DNA from: Halovenus sp.
Lineage (GTDB): Archaea; Halobacteriota; Halobacteria; Halobacteriales; Haloarculaceae
Direction: 5' to 3'
DNA: 8,975 nucleotides
NCBI GenBank assembly: GCA_003551945.1
Contig: PUNZ01000123.1
Coordinates: 1-8,975, forward strand
How positions within the stretch are numbered: the stretch's first letter is position 1; each line of letters starts with the position of its first letter. A program made the translations under genes and the position numbers. This document shows, piece by piece, positions 1 to 6,622 of this stretch. The notes beneath the pieces were generated by a model, which saw only the letters and a list, made by a program, of their open reading frames with translations, was not told the origin of the DNA and ran no database searches.

Positions 1-142
1 CCAAGTAGGTGTTATCAGGGTGGTTGCCGGTTTCAGCCAGCGCTTTCATCATGCCGTTCATGGTGCCGAAATCACCACAACCCGGACACCACGTCGGCTG
101 TTTATCCGCCTTGAAATCGATGAACCGAACGTCTGAACTCAT
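1..142 (-). CDS. korB: 2-oxoacid:ferredoxin oxidoreductase, beta subunit (5' part only)
   Basis: This is the N-terminal 47 codons of a gene that runs off the left edge. The protein begins MSSDVRFIDFKADKQ and continues PTWCPGCGDFGTMNGMMKAL. The WCPGCGD motif is the hallmark of the thiamine-diphosphate-binding beta subunit of pyruvate/2-oxoglutarate:ferredoxin oxidoreductases, and its two cysteines (residues 19 and 22) are expected cluster ligands. The enzyme decarboxylates a 2-oxoacid to acyl-CoA and reduces ferredoxin in the cytoplasm. The start fits the family N-terminus as I remember it from haloarchaea. I favour KorB over PorB from that memory, but substrate specificity cannot be read from this fragment. 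In haloarchaea as I know them the alpha subunit gene usually lies directly upstream of beta; here the upstream side is non-coding, so alpha must be elsewhere or downstream. No clear ribosome site precedes the ATG. Confidence 0.9.
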   Translation of the reverse strand, partial: MSSDVRFIDFKADKQPTWCPGCGDFGTMNGMMKALAETGNHPDNTYL

Positions 143-292
143 TGGTACTGGGTTTTGTGTTGACCGTCGTAAGCGTGACTATCCGACGTGGCATATGCGG
201 GCTGACCAACAGAACGTCTTGACGAGTAGTTGGACAGACTGCCTTGGTTGGCTGTATGATGTCTCATCTTTAGGCAGTCTTAGTATTCTACC

Positions 293-311
293 ATCTTAAA
301 TTCACGTGAAT
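293..311 (-). promoter_or_regulatory. Putative korB-direction promoter: TATA-like box abutting a 12-bp palindrome
   Basis: Read on the minus strand, the palindrome ATTCACGTGAAT (311 to 300) runs straight into TTTAAGAT (300 to 293). The latter resembles a haloarchaeal TATA box. A palindrome at the BRE/TATA edge is a typical place for a dimeric repressor or activator to act. The box centre is about 30 nt upstream of an ATG at 267 and about 155 nt upstream of the korB ATG. Regulator identity is unknown and the assignment is from pattern only. Confidence 0.4.
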
Positions 312-501
312 ACATAGATTAGCCACATAAGCCATAACAAAACACCCAACCTCGAAATTCTATTACACTCAGAACTAACCATATTTTTTACTTTAGAAAA
401 CATTATGTGTCTTTAGCAAAAATATCCCACGTGATGAGTTCCCACACACGATGGCTCAACAGGCCTCAAGGCCGGTTTACTCTGGCCACTGCAACGCAGA
501 G

Positions 502-533
502 CATTAAAGCGGTAATTCCGAGTGGTGAATCCC
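502..533 (+). promoter_or_regulatory. tfb start region: weak TATA-like box and GGTGA ribosome site
   Basis: CATTAAAG at 502-509 is centred about 28 nt before the ATG at 534, a distance that would give a nearly leaderless mRNA. GGTGA at 524-528 ends 5 nt before that ATG and could pair with the 16S rRNA 3' end. This site is the reason for preferring ATG 534 over the in-frame GTG at 522. The TATA call is weak; other AT-rich stretches near 380-425 could equally serve with a longer leader. Confidence 0.35.
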
Positions 534-1499
534 ATGGAGGTGTACCCAGTGACTGAGTCGTCCCGGTTGACGACACAATCAACCAAGCAACAAGCCCGTC
601 AGACAGACTGTCCGGAATGTGGTGGCAAGTTGACGAGAGATAATACACAGCGGGAGCTTCACTGTGTAGAGTGTGGATATATTGTCGAGTTTGACACCAT
701 TGACCACGGACCAGAGTGGCGTGCATACACGACTGATGAGCAAGAACAGAAATCACGGGTCGGAGCGCCACGAACGCAGTTGCTTCACGACAAAGGAATG
801 TCGACTAAAATTGGTTGGCAAAACCGAGATGCACACGGAAACATGCTCTCAAAGCGCAAGCGAAGACAGATGAGTCGGTTGCGTACGTGGGACGAACGCT
901 ACAGAACGACCGATAGTAAGGGCCGAAATCTTCGGCAGGCACTCGGTGAAATTGACCGGATGGCATCTGCACTGGGACTTCCAGAAACCGTACGTGAAAC
1001 CGCGAGCATGATTTATCGGCAAGCACTGGAACAAGGGCTGCTTCCGGGTCGCTCTATTGAAGGGATGGCCACGGCAGCGCTCTATGCCTCTTCACGGATG
1101 AGTGGTGTGGCTCGGTCAATTGATGAGATGGTGGTCGTTAGCCGTATTGAGGAGATGGAGCTCAAACGGACCTATCGGTATCTAGCGAGAGAGCTCGGGC
1201 TCGATATCGCCCCGACGAATCCAGCAGAGTATCTGAGTCGGTTTGCATCTGAGCTTGCGTGCACGGACGAAACTGAGCGGCTTGCACGGGAACTGGTTGA
1301 TGCTGCTGTTGAGAAAGGAGTTCACAGCGGGCGTCACCCTGTAGGAATCGCTGCAAGCGCGTTATACGGTGCAGGGCAACTCTCTGGTGAGCAGTTAACA
1401 CAAGAAGAGGTTTCAACCGTTGCAAAAGTGAGTAAAGTAACGATTCGTCACCGATACCGAGAAGTCATGGAAGCAGCCAAAGAGGCAAATACGCTGTAA
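534..1499 (+). CDS. tfb: Transcription initiation factor TFB (TFIIB homologue)
   Basis: TFB bridges TBP on the TATA box to RNA polymerase and reads the BRE element. The 321-residue protein has the full archaeal layout. An N-terminal zinc ribbon has CPEC (26-29) and CVEC (44-47). The B-reader/linker follows from GPEWRAY to about residue 115 and includes the conserved QNRDAHGN-type segment. Two cyclin-like repeats then cover about 120-210 and 212-316. The last repeat ends in SKVTIRHRYREV, the helix-turn-helix that contacts BRE. Nothing essential appears missing. An in-frame GTG at 522 would add four residues; ATG 534 is preferred because of GGTGA at 524-528. gpmI starts 45 bp downstream on the same strand, so the two are probably cotranscribed. 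Haloarchaea carry several TFB paralogues with different promoter preferences, and which one this is cannot be told from this window. Confidence 0.95.
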   Translation: MEVYPVTESSRLTTQSTKQQARQTDCPECGGKLTRDNTQRELHCVECGYIVEFDTIDHGPEWRAYTTDEQEQKSRVGAPRTQLLHDKGMSTKIGWQNRDAHGNMLSKRKRRQMSRLRTWDERYRTTDSKGRNLRQALGEIDRMASALGLPETVRETASMIYRQALEQGLLPGRSIEGMATAALYASSRMSGVARSIDEMVVVSRIEEMELKRTYRYLARELGLDIAPTNPAEYLSRFASELACTDETERLARELVDAAVEKGVHSGRHPVGIAASALYGAGQLSGEQLTQEEVSTVAKVSKVTIRHRYREVMEAAKEANTL

Positions 1500-1544
1500 C
1501 GGACAATCCGAAACGTTCCTGTACAGCGCTTGCCAGCCTTCCAT

Positions 1545-3110
1545 ATGGAACTCGGGCTCGTTATTCTTGATGGCTGGGGACTTAACTCCGATGAAGGGGA
1601 AAGAGATGCAATCTCAGCAGCCAACACGCCTCATTTCGACCGACTGCGAACGCAAGGTGCGTTTGGAACGCTGACGACACACGGCACCGATGTAGGACTT
1701 CCTGCAGGGCAGATGGGCAACAGCGAAGTTGGACACCTCAACATCGGAGCAGGCCGTGTTGTCACGCAAGAATCTGCTCGTATCACCGACTCGATTGCCC
1801 GCTGGCGCGACGAAGCATCGACGTTTGAATCACCAATTGACCCGCCACTCGATGAAAATCCGGTTATCCGCGAGGTGTTTGAATCAACACGTGAACGTGG
1901 AAAAACGGTTCACCTTCTCGGTCTCGTAAGCGACGGCGGTGTCCATTCATACCAAGCACACATTCACGCACTCATTGACCTTGCTGCTGAATGTGGCGTG
2001 GAGTCAACAACCCACGCGTTTACTGATGGGCGCGATACCGCCCCTCGCAGTGGACGGGAGTTCATCGCTGAACTTCAGGCACACGCCAACTCCCGTGGAA
2101 CAGGTACTATTTCGACGGTCACTGGTCGCTATTATGCAATGGACCGTGACGAAAACTGGGACCGAACACGGCTTGCATACGATGCAATTGTTCATAGAGA
2201 TGGCGTTGAAACAGCTCCAACTGCGGTGAGTGCTGTTGAGCAGTCCTATGAGAACGACATCACCGACGAATTCATCGAACCATGGTGTATTGATGGTGGC
2301 AAGCCCGTTTCAGACGGTGACGCAGTCATATTTGTAAACTTCCGTGCTGACCGGGCGAGGCAACTTACCCGTATGCTCGCAGATATTGAACCGGAGTGGA
2401 CAGGTGAAACACAGCCTCCGGAGATAACCGTAACCACGATGACGGAGTACGATGAAACGTTCCAGCTTCCGGTTGCGTTTCCACCGAACTATCCCGACGA
2501 AACGCTCGGTGAGGTGCTCTCTGAACACGGATATACACAACTTCGGATTGCAGAGACCGAGAAATACGCCCATGTCACGTACTTTCTCAACGGCGGCAAG
2601 GAAGCGAAGTTGCCTGGGGAACGGAGGGAGATTGTCCCGAGTCCACCGGTGACGACGTATGACCAACAACCAGAAATGAGCGCCTCGGAGGTAACCGCGA
2701 CCGCGGCTGAAATTATTGAGACAGACAACCCGGATGTCGTTGTTCTCAACTATGCCAATCCAGATATGGTCGGACATACAGGTAATTTCGATGCAGCCGT
2801 GAAGGCTGTCGAAGCCGTCGATACGGAGCTTGGTCGACTGGTTGAGGCCATACAAGAGGCCGGTGGGAAAGTCATCATCACAGCGGACCACGGCAACGCC
2901 GATGAGATGGGAACTCCTGAACAGCCACAGACTGCACACACGACCAACCCGGTTCCGTTTGTCTATCTCGATAGCGACGGAACGGCTGGTGGATTGACCG
3001 TGAGAGAGGGCGGCATCCTTGCAGATATTGCTCCGACAATCCTGTCAGTACTTACTCTCGAGACGCCAGCGGAAATGACCGGTCGTTCGCTTCTTGACCC
3101 AGTATCATAG
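1545..3110 (+). CDS. gpmI: 2,3-bisphosphoglycerate-independent phosphoglycerate mutase
   Basis: Interconverts 3-phosphoglycerate and 2-phosphoglycerate in glycolysis/gluconeogenesis, using two divalent metal ions (Mn in the family) and a phosphoserine intermediate. The 521-residue length is near the usual 510 of the bacterial-type enzyme. Visible landmarks are VILDGWG with metal ligand Asp9, GNSEVGHLNIGAGR with nucleophile Ser60, VSDGGVHSYQAH with His134, FTDGRDTAP (Asp161/Asp164), GRYYAMDRDENWDR, a C-terminal NYANPDMVGHTG, and TADHGNADEM with metal-binding Asp and His. All catalytic positions I can place are intact. Compared with bacterial enzymes there is a roughly 10-residue acidic insertion near residue 95 (around SPIDPPLDENP). 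ATG 1545 is preferred over the in-frame TTG at 1530 because the conserved N-terminus begins right there. It follows tfb by 45 bp. Its TAG (3108-3110) overlaps the stop of the convergent repeat-protein gene. Confidence 0.97.
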   Translation: MELGLVILDGWGLNSDEGERDAISAANTPHFDRLRTQGAFGTLTTHGTDVGLPAGQMGNSEVGHLNIGAGRVVTQESARITDSIARWRDEASTFESPIDPPLDENPVIREVFESTRERGKTVHLLGLVSDGGVHSYQAHIHALIDLAAECGVESTTHAFTDGRDTAPRSGREFIAELQAHANSRGTGTISTVTGRYYAMDRDENWDRTRLAYDAIVHRDGVETAPTAVSAVEQSYENDITDEFIEPWCIDGGKPVSDGDAVIFVNFRADRARQLTRMLADIEPEWTGETQPPEITVTTMTEYDETFQLPVAFPPNYPDETLGEVLSEHGYTQLRIAETEKYAHVTYFLNGGKEAKLPGERREIVPSPPVTTYDQQPEMSASEVTATAAEIIETDNPDVVVLNYANPDMVGHTGNFDAAVKAVEAVDTELGRLVEAIQEAGGKVIITADHGNADEMGTPEQPQTAHTTNPVPFVYLDSDGTAGGLTVREGGILADIAPTILSVLTLETPAEMTGRSLLDPVS

Positions 3111-5237
3111 CAGGCTTCCGTCGCCTTCTGGTAAGTCAAGCCCGATGATGTCATCGAGCGAATAGCCAAAGTCGAGTAAATCGGTGAGCGTGAATCCGAG
3201 TGCGCTGAACTCATCGATAGAATTCTCAAGTGAAAAGCCCAGTAGTTCAAAATCCGCCACGGTAAACTCGAATGTCTCGAAGTCATCAACAGTAAAGGAT
3301 AATGTCACGAACTCCTCCGGTCCAAACCCGAAGGTTTCGAAGTCGGCCACGGTAAATCCAAAGGAGTCGAAGTCATCCGCAGTGATATTGAGCGTCTCAA
3401 AGTCCGTAACGGTAAATTCGAATTTCTCGAACTCATCAGGCGTAAATGAGAAGTTCTTGAACGATTCGTTCGTAAAGCCGAGTTCTTTGAACGACTCGTT
3501 CGTGAAGCCGAGCGTGTCGAATGTCTCAGGTGTAAAATTAAACGCTTCAAACTCAGTAGGCCCAAATCCAATTGTTTTCAACGTCTCATCTGTGAGAGCG
3601 AGCTCCTCGATATCTTCTGCGGTGTATCCTAACTCATCGAATGTGGCAACGGTGAAGTCGAACGATTCGTAGTCTTCGCTCTCAAATCCAAGTAACGCAA
3701 GTGAGGACGCCGAGACGTTGAGGTCCGCAAGGTCACTACCAGTGACGTCAAGGTCCTCAAGCGTCCCCACCGAAAACTCAAACGCAACAAGGTCCTCTTC
3801 AGTGAACTCTAACGCGTTGAGGTCACTGGCAGTTATGTCGAGGTCGCTTAACTCGTCAGCTGTGAAGCCAAGCTGTTCAAGCGTACTGGCAGTGAAATTT
3901 AACGTCGTGAGCTCCTGGCCAGAGAGGTCAAGGACTTTGATATCTGTCGCTTCAAACCCGATGGTCTCAAAATCGTCACCGGATATTCCCAGTGTTTCAA
4001 ACGCCTCAAGGCCAAAACCCAGTTCGTTAAAGTGAGCGGCTGTAAACGCGAACTCTTCAAACTCATCGACACTGAACCCGAGCGCGTCAAACTCATCTGC
4101 TGTGAATCCAATTGCAACGAAGTCCTCCGCAGTGAACCCAAGCTCATCGAACGTTCCAGCGTCAAAGTCCAACGTTGTAAACTGGTCGCTCGTGAAATCG
4201 AGCGTCTGTAATTCTGTTGCTGTGAGGTCGAGTGAAACAATTTCCTCGCTCGTTAGGTTGAGTTCCTCAAAGGTTCCGGCGGTAATATCATACCGCTCAA
4301 AGTCATCTACATCGAACTCAAGCGTGGAAAATTCCGTCGCGGAAAACTCAAATTCGATGAATTCCTCTGGCCCAAATCCAAAGCCTTCAAACGAGGCTGC
4401 TGTCATCCCGAACGAGTCAAAGTCTTCGGCTTCGAATCCAAAAGCTTCGAACTCATCAGCAGTTGCGTTGATTGCTTTCAACTCCGTTGCATTGAAGCCA
4501 AATTCATGGAGGTCGTCGACAGTAAAGCCGTATTCGACGAGCTCCTCTGCAGTTAGGTTGGCTTCGATAAACTGCTCAGATGTAAACGCCAGTCTCTCAA
4601 AGTCCGCAGCAGTTGGTTGAATTGGTTCCGGCACTGTCCCCGTCGCAACCGGTGCAGGATGGTACTCGGCTGGTGTTGCGAACAGCTGTCGCTCATCTGT
4701 AACCGTCTCTGTTTGCTGAAGTAAGCCTGCGAGCTGTGATTCAATAGAATCCACAGCGAGCATGTCCACCCCAGCTGCTAGCGGCTTTGACTCCGATAGC
4801 TGTGTGGTGAGGCCTTCACCTCTCGCCCAGAGCGTGGATGACTGATAGGCAGCTTCGCCCTGATGAGTTGTCTCATTCAATGAGAGAAGGGAGGCTTCCA
4901 GTTCGTTGAGTACTGTCTCGCTATCATTTTGCATCTGCTTGAGAACGTCCAGTTGTTCGCTTGCTGTCTCCGCGTTATTGAATGCCACTACCTGCGTTTC
5001 GAACTGGAGCTCTGACTCGATAGATTCTTTTTCACCGCCTATCGTTCCTGCAAGGGCAGCACCGGGACTCATATTGTCTTTTGCACTCGTATTTGACGAG
5101 TCTTCGTTCGTTGAGCCATCCGCGATTGCCCCCGTGGACACGGCGAGACCCGCAAGTACGAGGAGAATAATGAGAGCGAACACTCGAATACCAAACCGGA
5201 ACTGCTTGGCTCTGCTTTTGTCGATGCCTTCACTCAT
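3105..5237 (-). CDS. Exported or membrane-anchored decapeptide-repeat protein
   Basis: I do not recognise a named function. The 710-residue protein starts MSEGIDKSRAKQFRFG, then a hydrophobic segment (about 16-38) that is a Sec signal or an N-terminal anchor. An acidic spacer follows, then a probably helical domain (about 57-180) opening with SPGAALAGTIGG. That PGAxLAG opening resembles an uncharacterised haloarchaeal membrane-protein domain (DUF7096-like, from memory). A Pro-containing linker (about 188-207) leads into 49 tandem 10-residue repeats (208-701) and a 9-residue acidic tail. There is no C-terminal membrane helix or sorting signal and I see no cysteine. The start at 5237 is chosen for four reasons: the signal sequence follows it, GGTGA lies 5 nt upstream, its ATG overlaps the stop of the preceding gene (ATGAGTGA), and a longer in-frame start at 5312 would lie inside that gene. 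It is therefore almost certainly translated with the winged-helix receptor gene. Its stop overlaps that of convergent gpmI. Possible roles (surface fibre, adhesin, spacer, sensor partner) are inference. Confidence 0.93.
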   Translation of the reverse strand: MSEGIDKSRAKQFRFGIRVFALIILLVLAGLAVSTGAIADGSTNEDSSNTSAKDNMSPGAALAGTIGGEKESIESELQFETQVVAFNNAETASEQLDVLKQMQNDSETVLNELEASLLSLNETTHQGEAAYQSSTLWARGEGLTTQLSESKPLAAGVDMLAVDSIESQLAGLLQQTETVTDERQLFATPAEYHPAPVATGTVPEPIQPTAADFERLAFTSEQFIEANLTAEELVEYGFTVDDLHEFGFNATELKAINATADEFEAFGFEAEDFDSFGMTAASFEGFGFGPEEFIEFEFSATEFSTLEFDVDDFERYDITAGTFEELNLTSEEIVSLDLTATELQTLDFTSDQFTTLDFDAGTFDELGFTAEDFVAIGFTADEFDALGFSVDEFEEFAFTAAHFNELGFGLEAFETLGISGDDFETIGFEATDIKVLDLSGQELTTLNFTASTLEQLGFTADELSDLDITASDLNALEFTEEDLVAFEFSVGTLEDLDVTGSDLADLNVSASSLALLGFESEDYESFDFTVATFDELGYTAEDIEELALTDETLKTIGFGPTEFEAFNFTPETFDTLGFTNESFKELGFTNESFKNFSFTPDEFEKFEFTVTDFETLNITADDFDSFGFTVADFETFGFGPEEFVTLSFTVDDFETFEFTVADFELLGFSLENSIDEFSALGFTLTDLLDFGYSLDDIIGLDLPEGDGSLL
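3135..4616 (-). repeat. 49-unit tandem 30-bp/10-residue repeat array inside the coding region
   Basis: The array is in frame and nearly gap-free, with consensus F-T-x-D/E-D/E-F-E-x-L-G. By hand count over 49 units, position 1 is Phe in 33, position 2 is Thr or Ser in 39, position 6 is Phe/Leu/Ile/Tyr in all 49, position 9 is a bulky hydrophobic residue in 48, and position 10 is Gly in 22 and otherwise mostly Asp, Asn or Glu. Lys and Arg are rare. Typical units are FTAEDFVAIG, FTADEFDALG and FTVADFETFG. Every unit is 10 residues except unit 47 (14 residues). Most units have diverged at DNA level; units 38-39 are nearly identical. The hydrophobic spacing 1-6-9 with Ser/Thr at 2 and Gly at 10 suits a short capped helix per unit, that is, a helical solenoid. 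Confidence 0.95.
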
Positions 5238-5248
5238 TGGTCTCACCC
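5230..5248 (-). promoter_or_regulatory. Translational-coupling junction: ribosome site plus ATGAGTGA overlap
   Basis: On the minus strand GGGTGAG (5248 to 5242) lies inside the end of the upstream receptor gene, with the GGTGA core ending 5 nt before ATG 5237. That ATG and the upstream stop TGA (5232-5230) share an 8-nt overlap reading ATGAGTGA. This arrangement typically ties translation of the second gene to the first and indicates a shared mRNA and matched amounts of the two proteins. Confidence 0.75.
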
Positions 5249-6390
5249 AGTTGTTCATCAGGATGTGTGATGATATTCTCTCGGCCGATACGGAAGACGT
5301 CGATAACGTCATCTTCTTTCAACGACGTAACGACCTTACTCGTCTTTGAGGGATGCCAATCACATCGCTCGGCGAGTTGTTTTTGTTTAATACGGCCTCC
5401 TTCCGCCTCAAGCGCCGCAAGCACTCGCTCCTCGTTGCTTAGGAGGCTGTTCGCCGCTGGTTCGTCGGTTTCTGTCGCTGAGAATCGTGACCGAACAACG
5501 AACAAGCTAGCTATCCCAACAACAACCACGCCAAGCAGTGCAAGTACGATTCCAATCAGCGAGCGTTCTGAGGATGGTGATTCAGTAACAGTCGATGTTG
5601 TCGCTCCATCATCAGATGCTGACTCGGCCCCACCATCCTCTGCTGTGTCACTATCTGAATCACCTGATGATCCGGATACATCGCTCTCATTACTGGTTGC
5701 ACTGGCTGTCTCTTCCGGCTTCTCAAGGGTGAGCGTCGGTTCAGCGGATGAAAATCGTTCTTCGCCTTCCCATACGACCCGAGTCGAGTCTTCATCGTCG
5801 CCGGATGGCCGAGGGTCTTCTGCAAGCTCATAGGAGTCGGGCCAACTAATGACGAGCGCCGTATCCTCACTGAGATAGAACCCAGAGATTGCATCTCCTA
5901 CCCCAAGTGCACCTTCACCGACTTCCGCGAATCCGTCCCAGCTAAACTCATATGAGATGACGCCATACTGACCACTCGCTTGTGGGATTGGGTCAGTGCC
6001 AACCGTTGTATCGACAGTACCGACTTCCATCTCTCTTCCCGTCTCCTCCATCGCCATCTCGGCAGTCTGTATCATCCCTTCCCGAAAGCGTTCTTCGTAT
6101 GTTTCTGAATTCTCAGTAATTCGTTCCTGAACCGCCTCGAATGCTTCTTCTGAGTCACTGCTATCCAAGATATATCGGTATTCGATTGCCCACTCAGCAT
6201 CACCACCGTCATCAACTGCCACCAACATCGTGGCTGTATCAGCATCGTCGACATCAATGTCTTCGGACCCATTATCGGCACTGACAGCCGTCTCGCTCCC
6301 AACCACGCCATCACTCAAAAGCGGGGTCGCTGTAACCGCGAGGGTGAGGACGACAAGCGACAGCAAGAGCTGACGCGAGGACGGGACCAT
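5230..6390 (-). CDS. Membrane receptor with external domain and cytoplasmic winged-helix domain
   Basis: A 386-residue protein of a haloarchaeal type without an established function. In order: a signal peptide (MVPSSRQLLLSLVVLTLAVT, about 1-28); an acidic external domain (about 45-225) with mixed helix and strand, containing AWAIEYRY-like and GYVISYEFSW-like strands around a helix rich in Glu and Met; and a Ser/Asp/Thr/Glu linker (about 226-276). A single membrane helix (about 277-299) is followed by Arg residues, placing the C-terminus inside. The C-terminal winged helix (about 316-375) reads LSNEERVLAALEAEGG, then KQKQLAERCDWHPSKTSKVV, then a wing VIDVFRIGRENII. Domain labels DUF7345 and DUF7343 come to mind but are from memory. 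This topology suggests a one-component sensor carrying an outside signal to DNA. An open frame continues up to ATG 6618, but the signal peptide at 6390 and a TATA-like box at 6417-6422 favour the shorter start. It is coupled to the repeat-protein gene. Confidence 0.88.
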   Translation of the reverse strand: MVPSSRQLLLSLVVLTLAVTATPLLSDGVVGSETAVSADNGSEDIDVDDADTATMLVAVDDGGDAEWAIEYRYILDSSDSEEAFEAVQERITENSETYEERFREGMIQTAEMAMEETGREMEVGTVDTTVGTDPIPQASGQYGVISYEFSWDGFAEVGEGALGVGDAISGFYLSEDTALVISWPDSYELAEDPRPSGDDEDSTRVVWEGEERFSSAEPTLTLEKPEETASATSNESDVSGSSGDSDSDTAEDGGAESASDDGATTSTVTESPSSERSLIGIVLALLGVVVVGIASLFVVRSRFSATETDEPAANSLLSNEERVLAALEAEGGRIKQKQLAERCDWHPSKTSKVVTSLKEDDVIDVFRIGRENIITHPDEQLGETNE

Positions 6391-6622
6391 TATTCCGAAA
6401 CTCGGCTGGGAGCCGCTTATTTGTGTCGCTCGACTGGATAAGGCCTGGCTACTGTGGGTAAGCAATGCTTGGTCGCTCCAGGCATCCGAAGTCACGCTTA
6501 CCACAAGACGGGAAGAGACCGTGTAATTAGCAGGTGAGGGTGAGCACTGTACAAATCTATCACGTGCTGTATCCGGACGGGGGGCAGGAACAGTTCGGGT
6601 TAGCGCGTGAGTGACCATGGTG
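6391..6622 (-). promoter_or_regulatory. Spacer with probable internal promoter for the receptor/repeat gene pair
   Basis: This 232-bp gap separates the cohesin-type gene from the receptor gene. On the minus strand AAATAA (6422 to 6417) is centred about 29 nt before ATG 6390, fitting a near-leaderless transcript start. A CACGTG hexamer is at 6561-6566. The minus frame stays open through the gap back to ATG 6618, just 4 nt after the upstream stop. That extension would put 76 non-acidic residues (including RFVQCSPSP) ahead of a clear signal peptide, so it is probably untranslated. Readthrough from the cohesin-type gene remains possible. Confidence 0.4.

Larger units (their letters stand above)
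143..533. other. AT-rich divergent intergenic region between korB and tfb
   Basis: About 390 bp without a convincing conventional gene. It is visibly AT-richer than its flanks, especially 290-425, as expected for promoters serving korB leftward and tfb rightward. It contains the 12-bp palindrome ATTCACGTGAAT (300-311), a second CACGTG (428-433), a T-run (about 384-389) and a short GGCC-tcaa-GGCC inverted repeat near 461-472. A 42-codon minus-strand open frame (139-267) overlaps the korB start; it is treated as a finding, not as a gene. I see no tRNA, terminator hairpin or mobile-element end here. Confidence 0.6.

Noticed and set aside
9..299. Plus-strand 96-codon frame at the left edge
   Set aside because: Antisense to the korB start, continuing into the intergenic region; no domain, and korB is certain on the other strand.
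2310..2939. Minus-strand 209-codon frame opposite gpmI
   Set aside because: Cys/Arg/Trp-rich antisense shadow; gpmI on the plus strand has all family motifs.
3135..4616. The 30-bp periodic array considered as a CRISPR array or pentapeptide-repeat beta-helix
   Set aside because: Units are contiguous, diverged and coding without spacers, so not CRISPR. The residue two before the core hydrophobic positions is acidic or bulky rather than small, against a pentapeptide beta-helix.
3184..4620. Three plus-strand open frames (3184-3672, 3718-4035, 4102-4620) encoding Ser/Val/Asn-rich repetitive peptides
   Set aside because: They are antisense to the decapeptide array. The 30-bp period repeats the same codons, so a stop-free antisense frame extends across the array; composition is not halophilic and no start signals are seen.
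6391..6618. 76-codon N-terminal extension of the receptor from ATG 6618
   Set aside because: It would bury a clear signal peptide at internal residue 77, is not acidic, and a TATA-like box sits at the right distance from ATG 6390.
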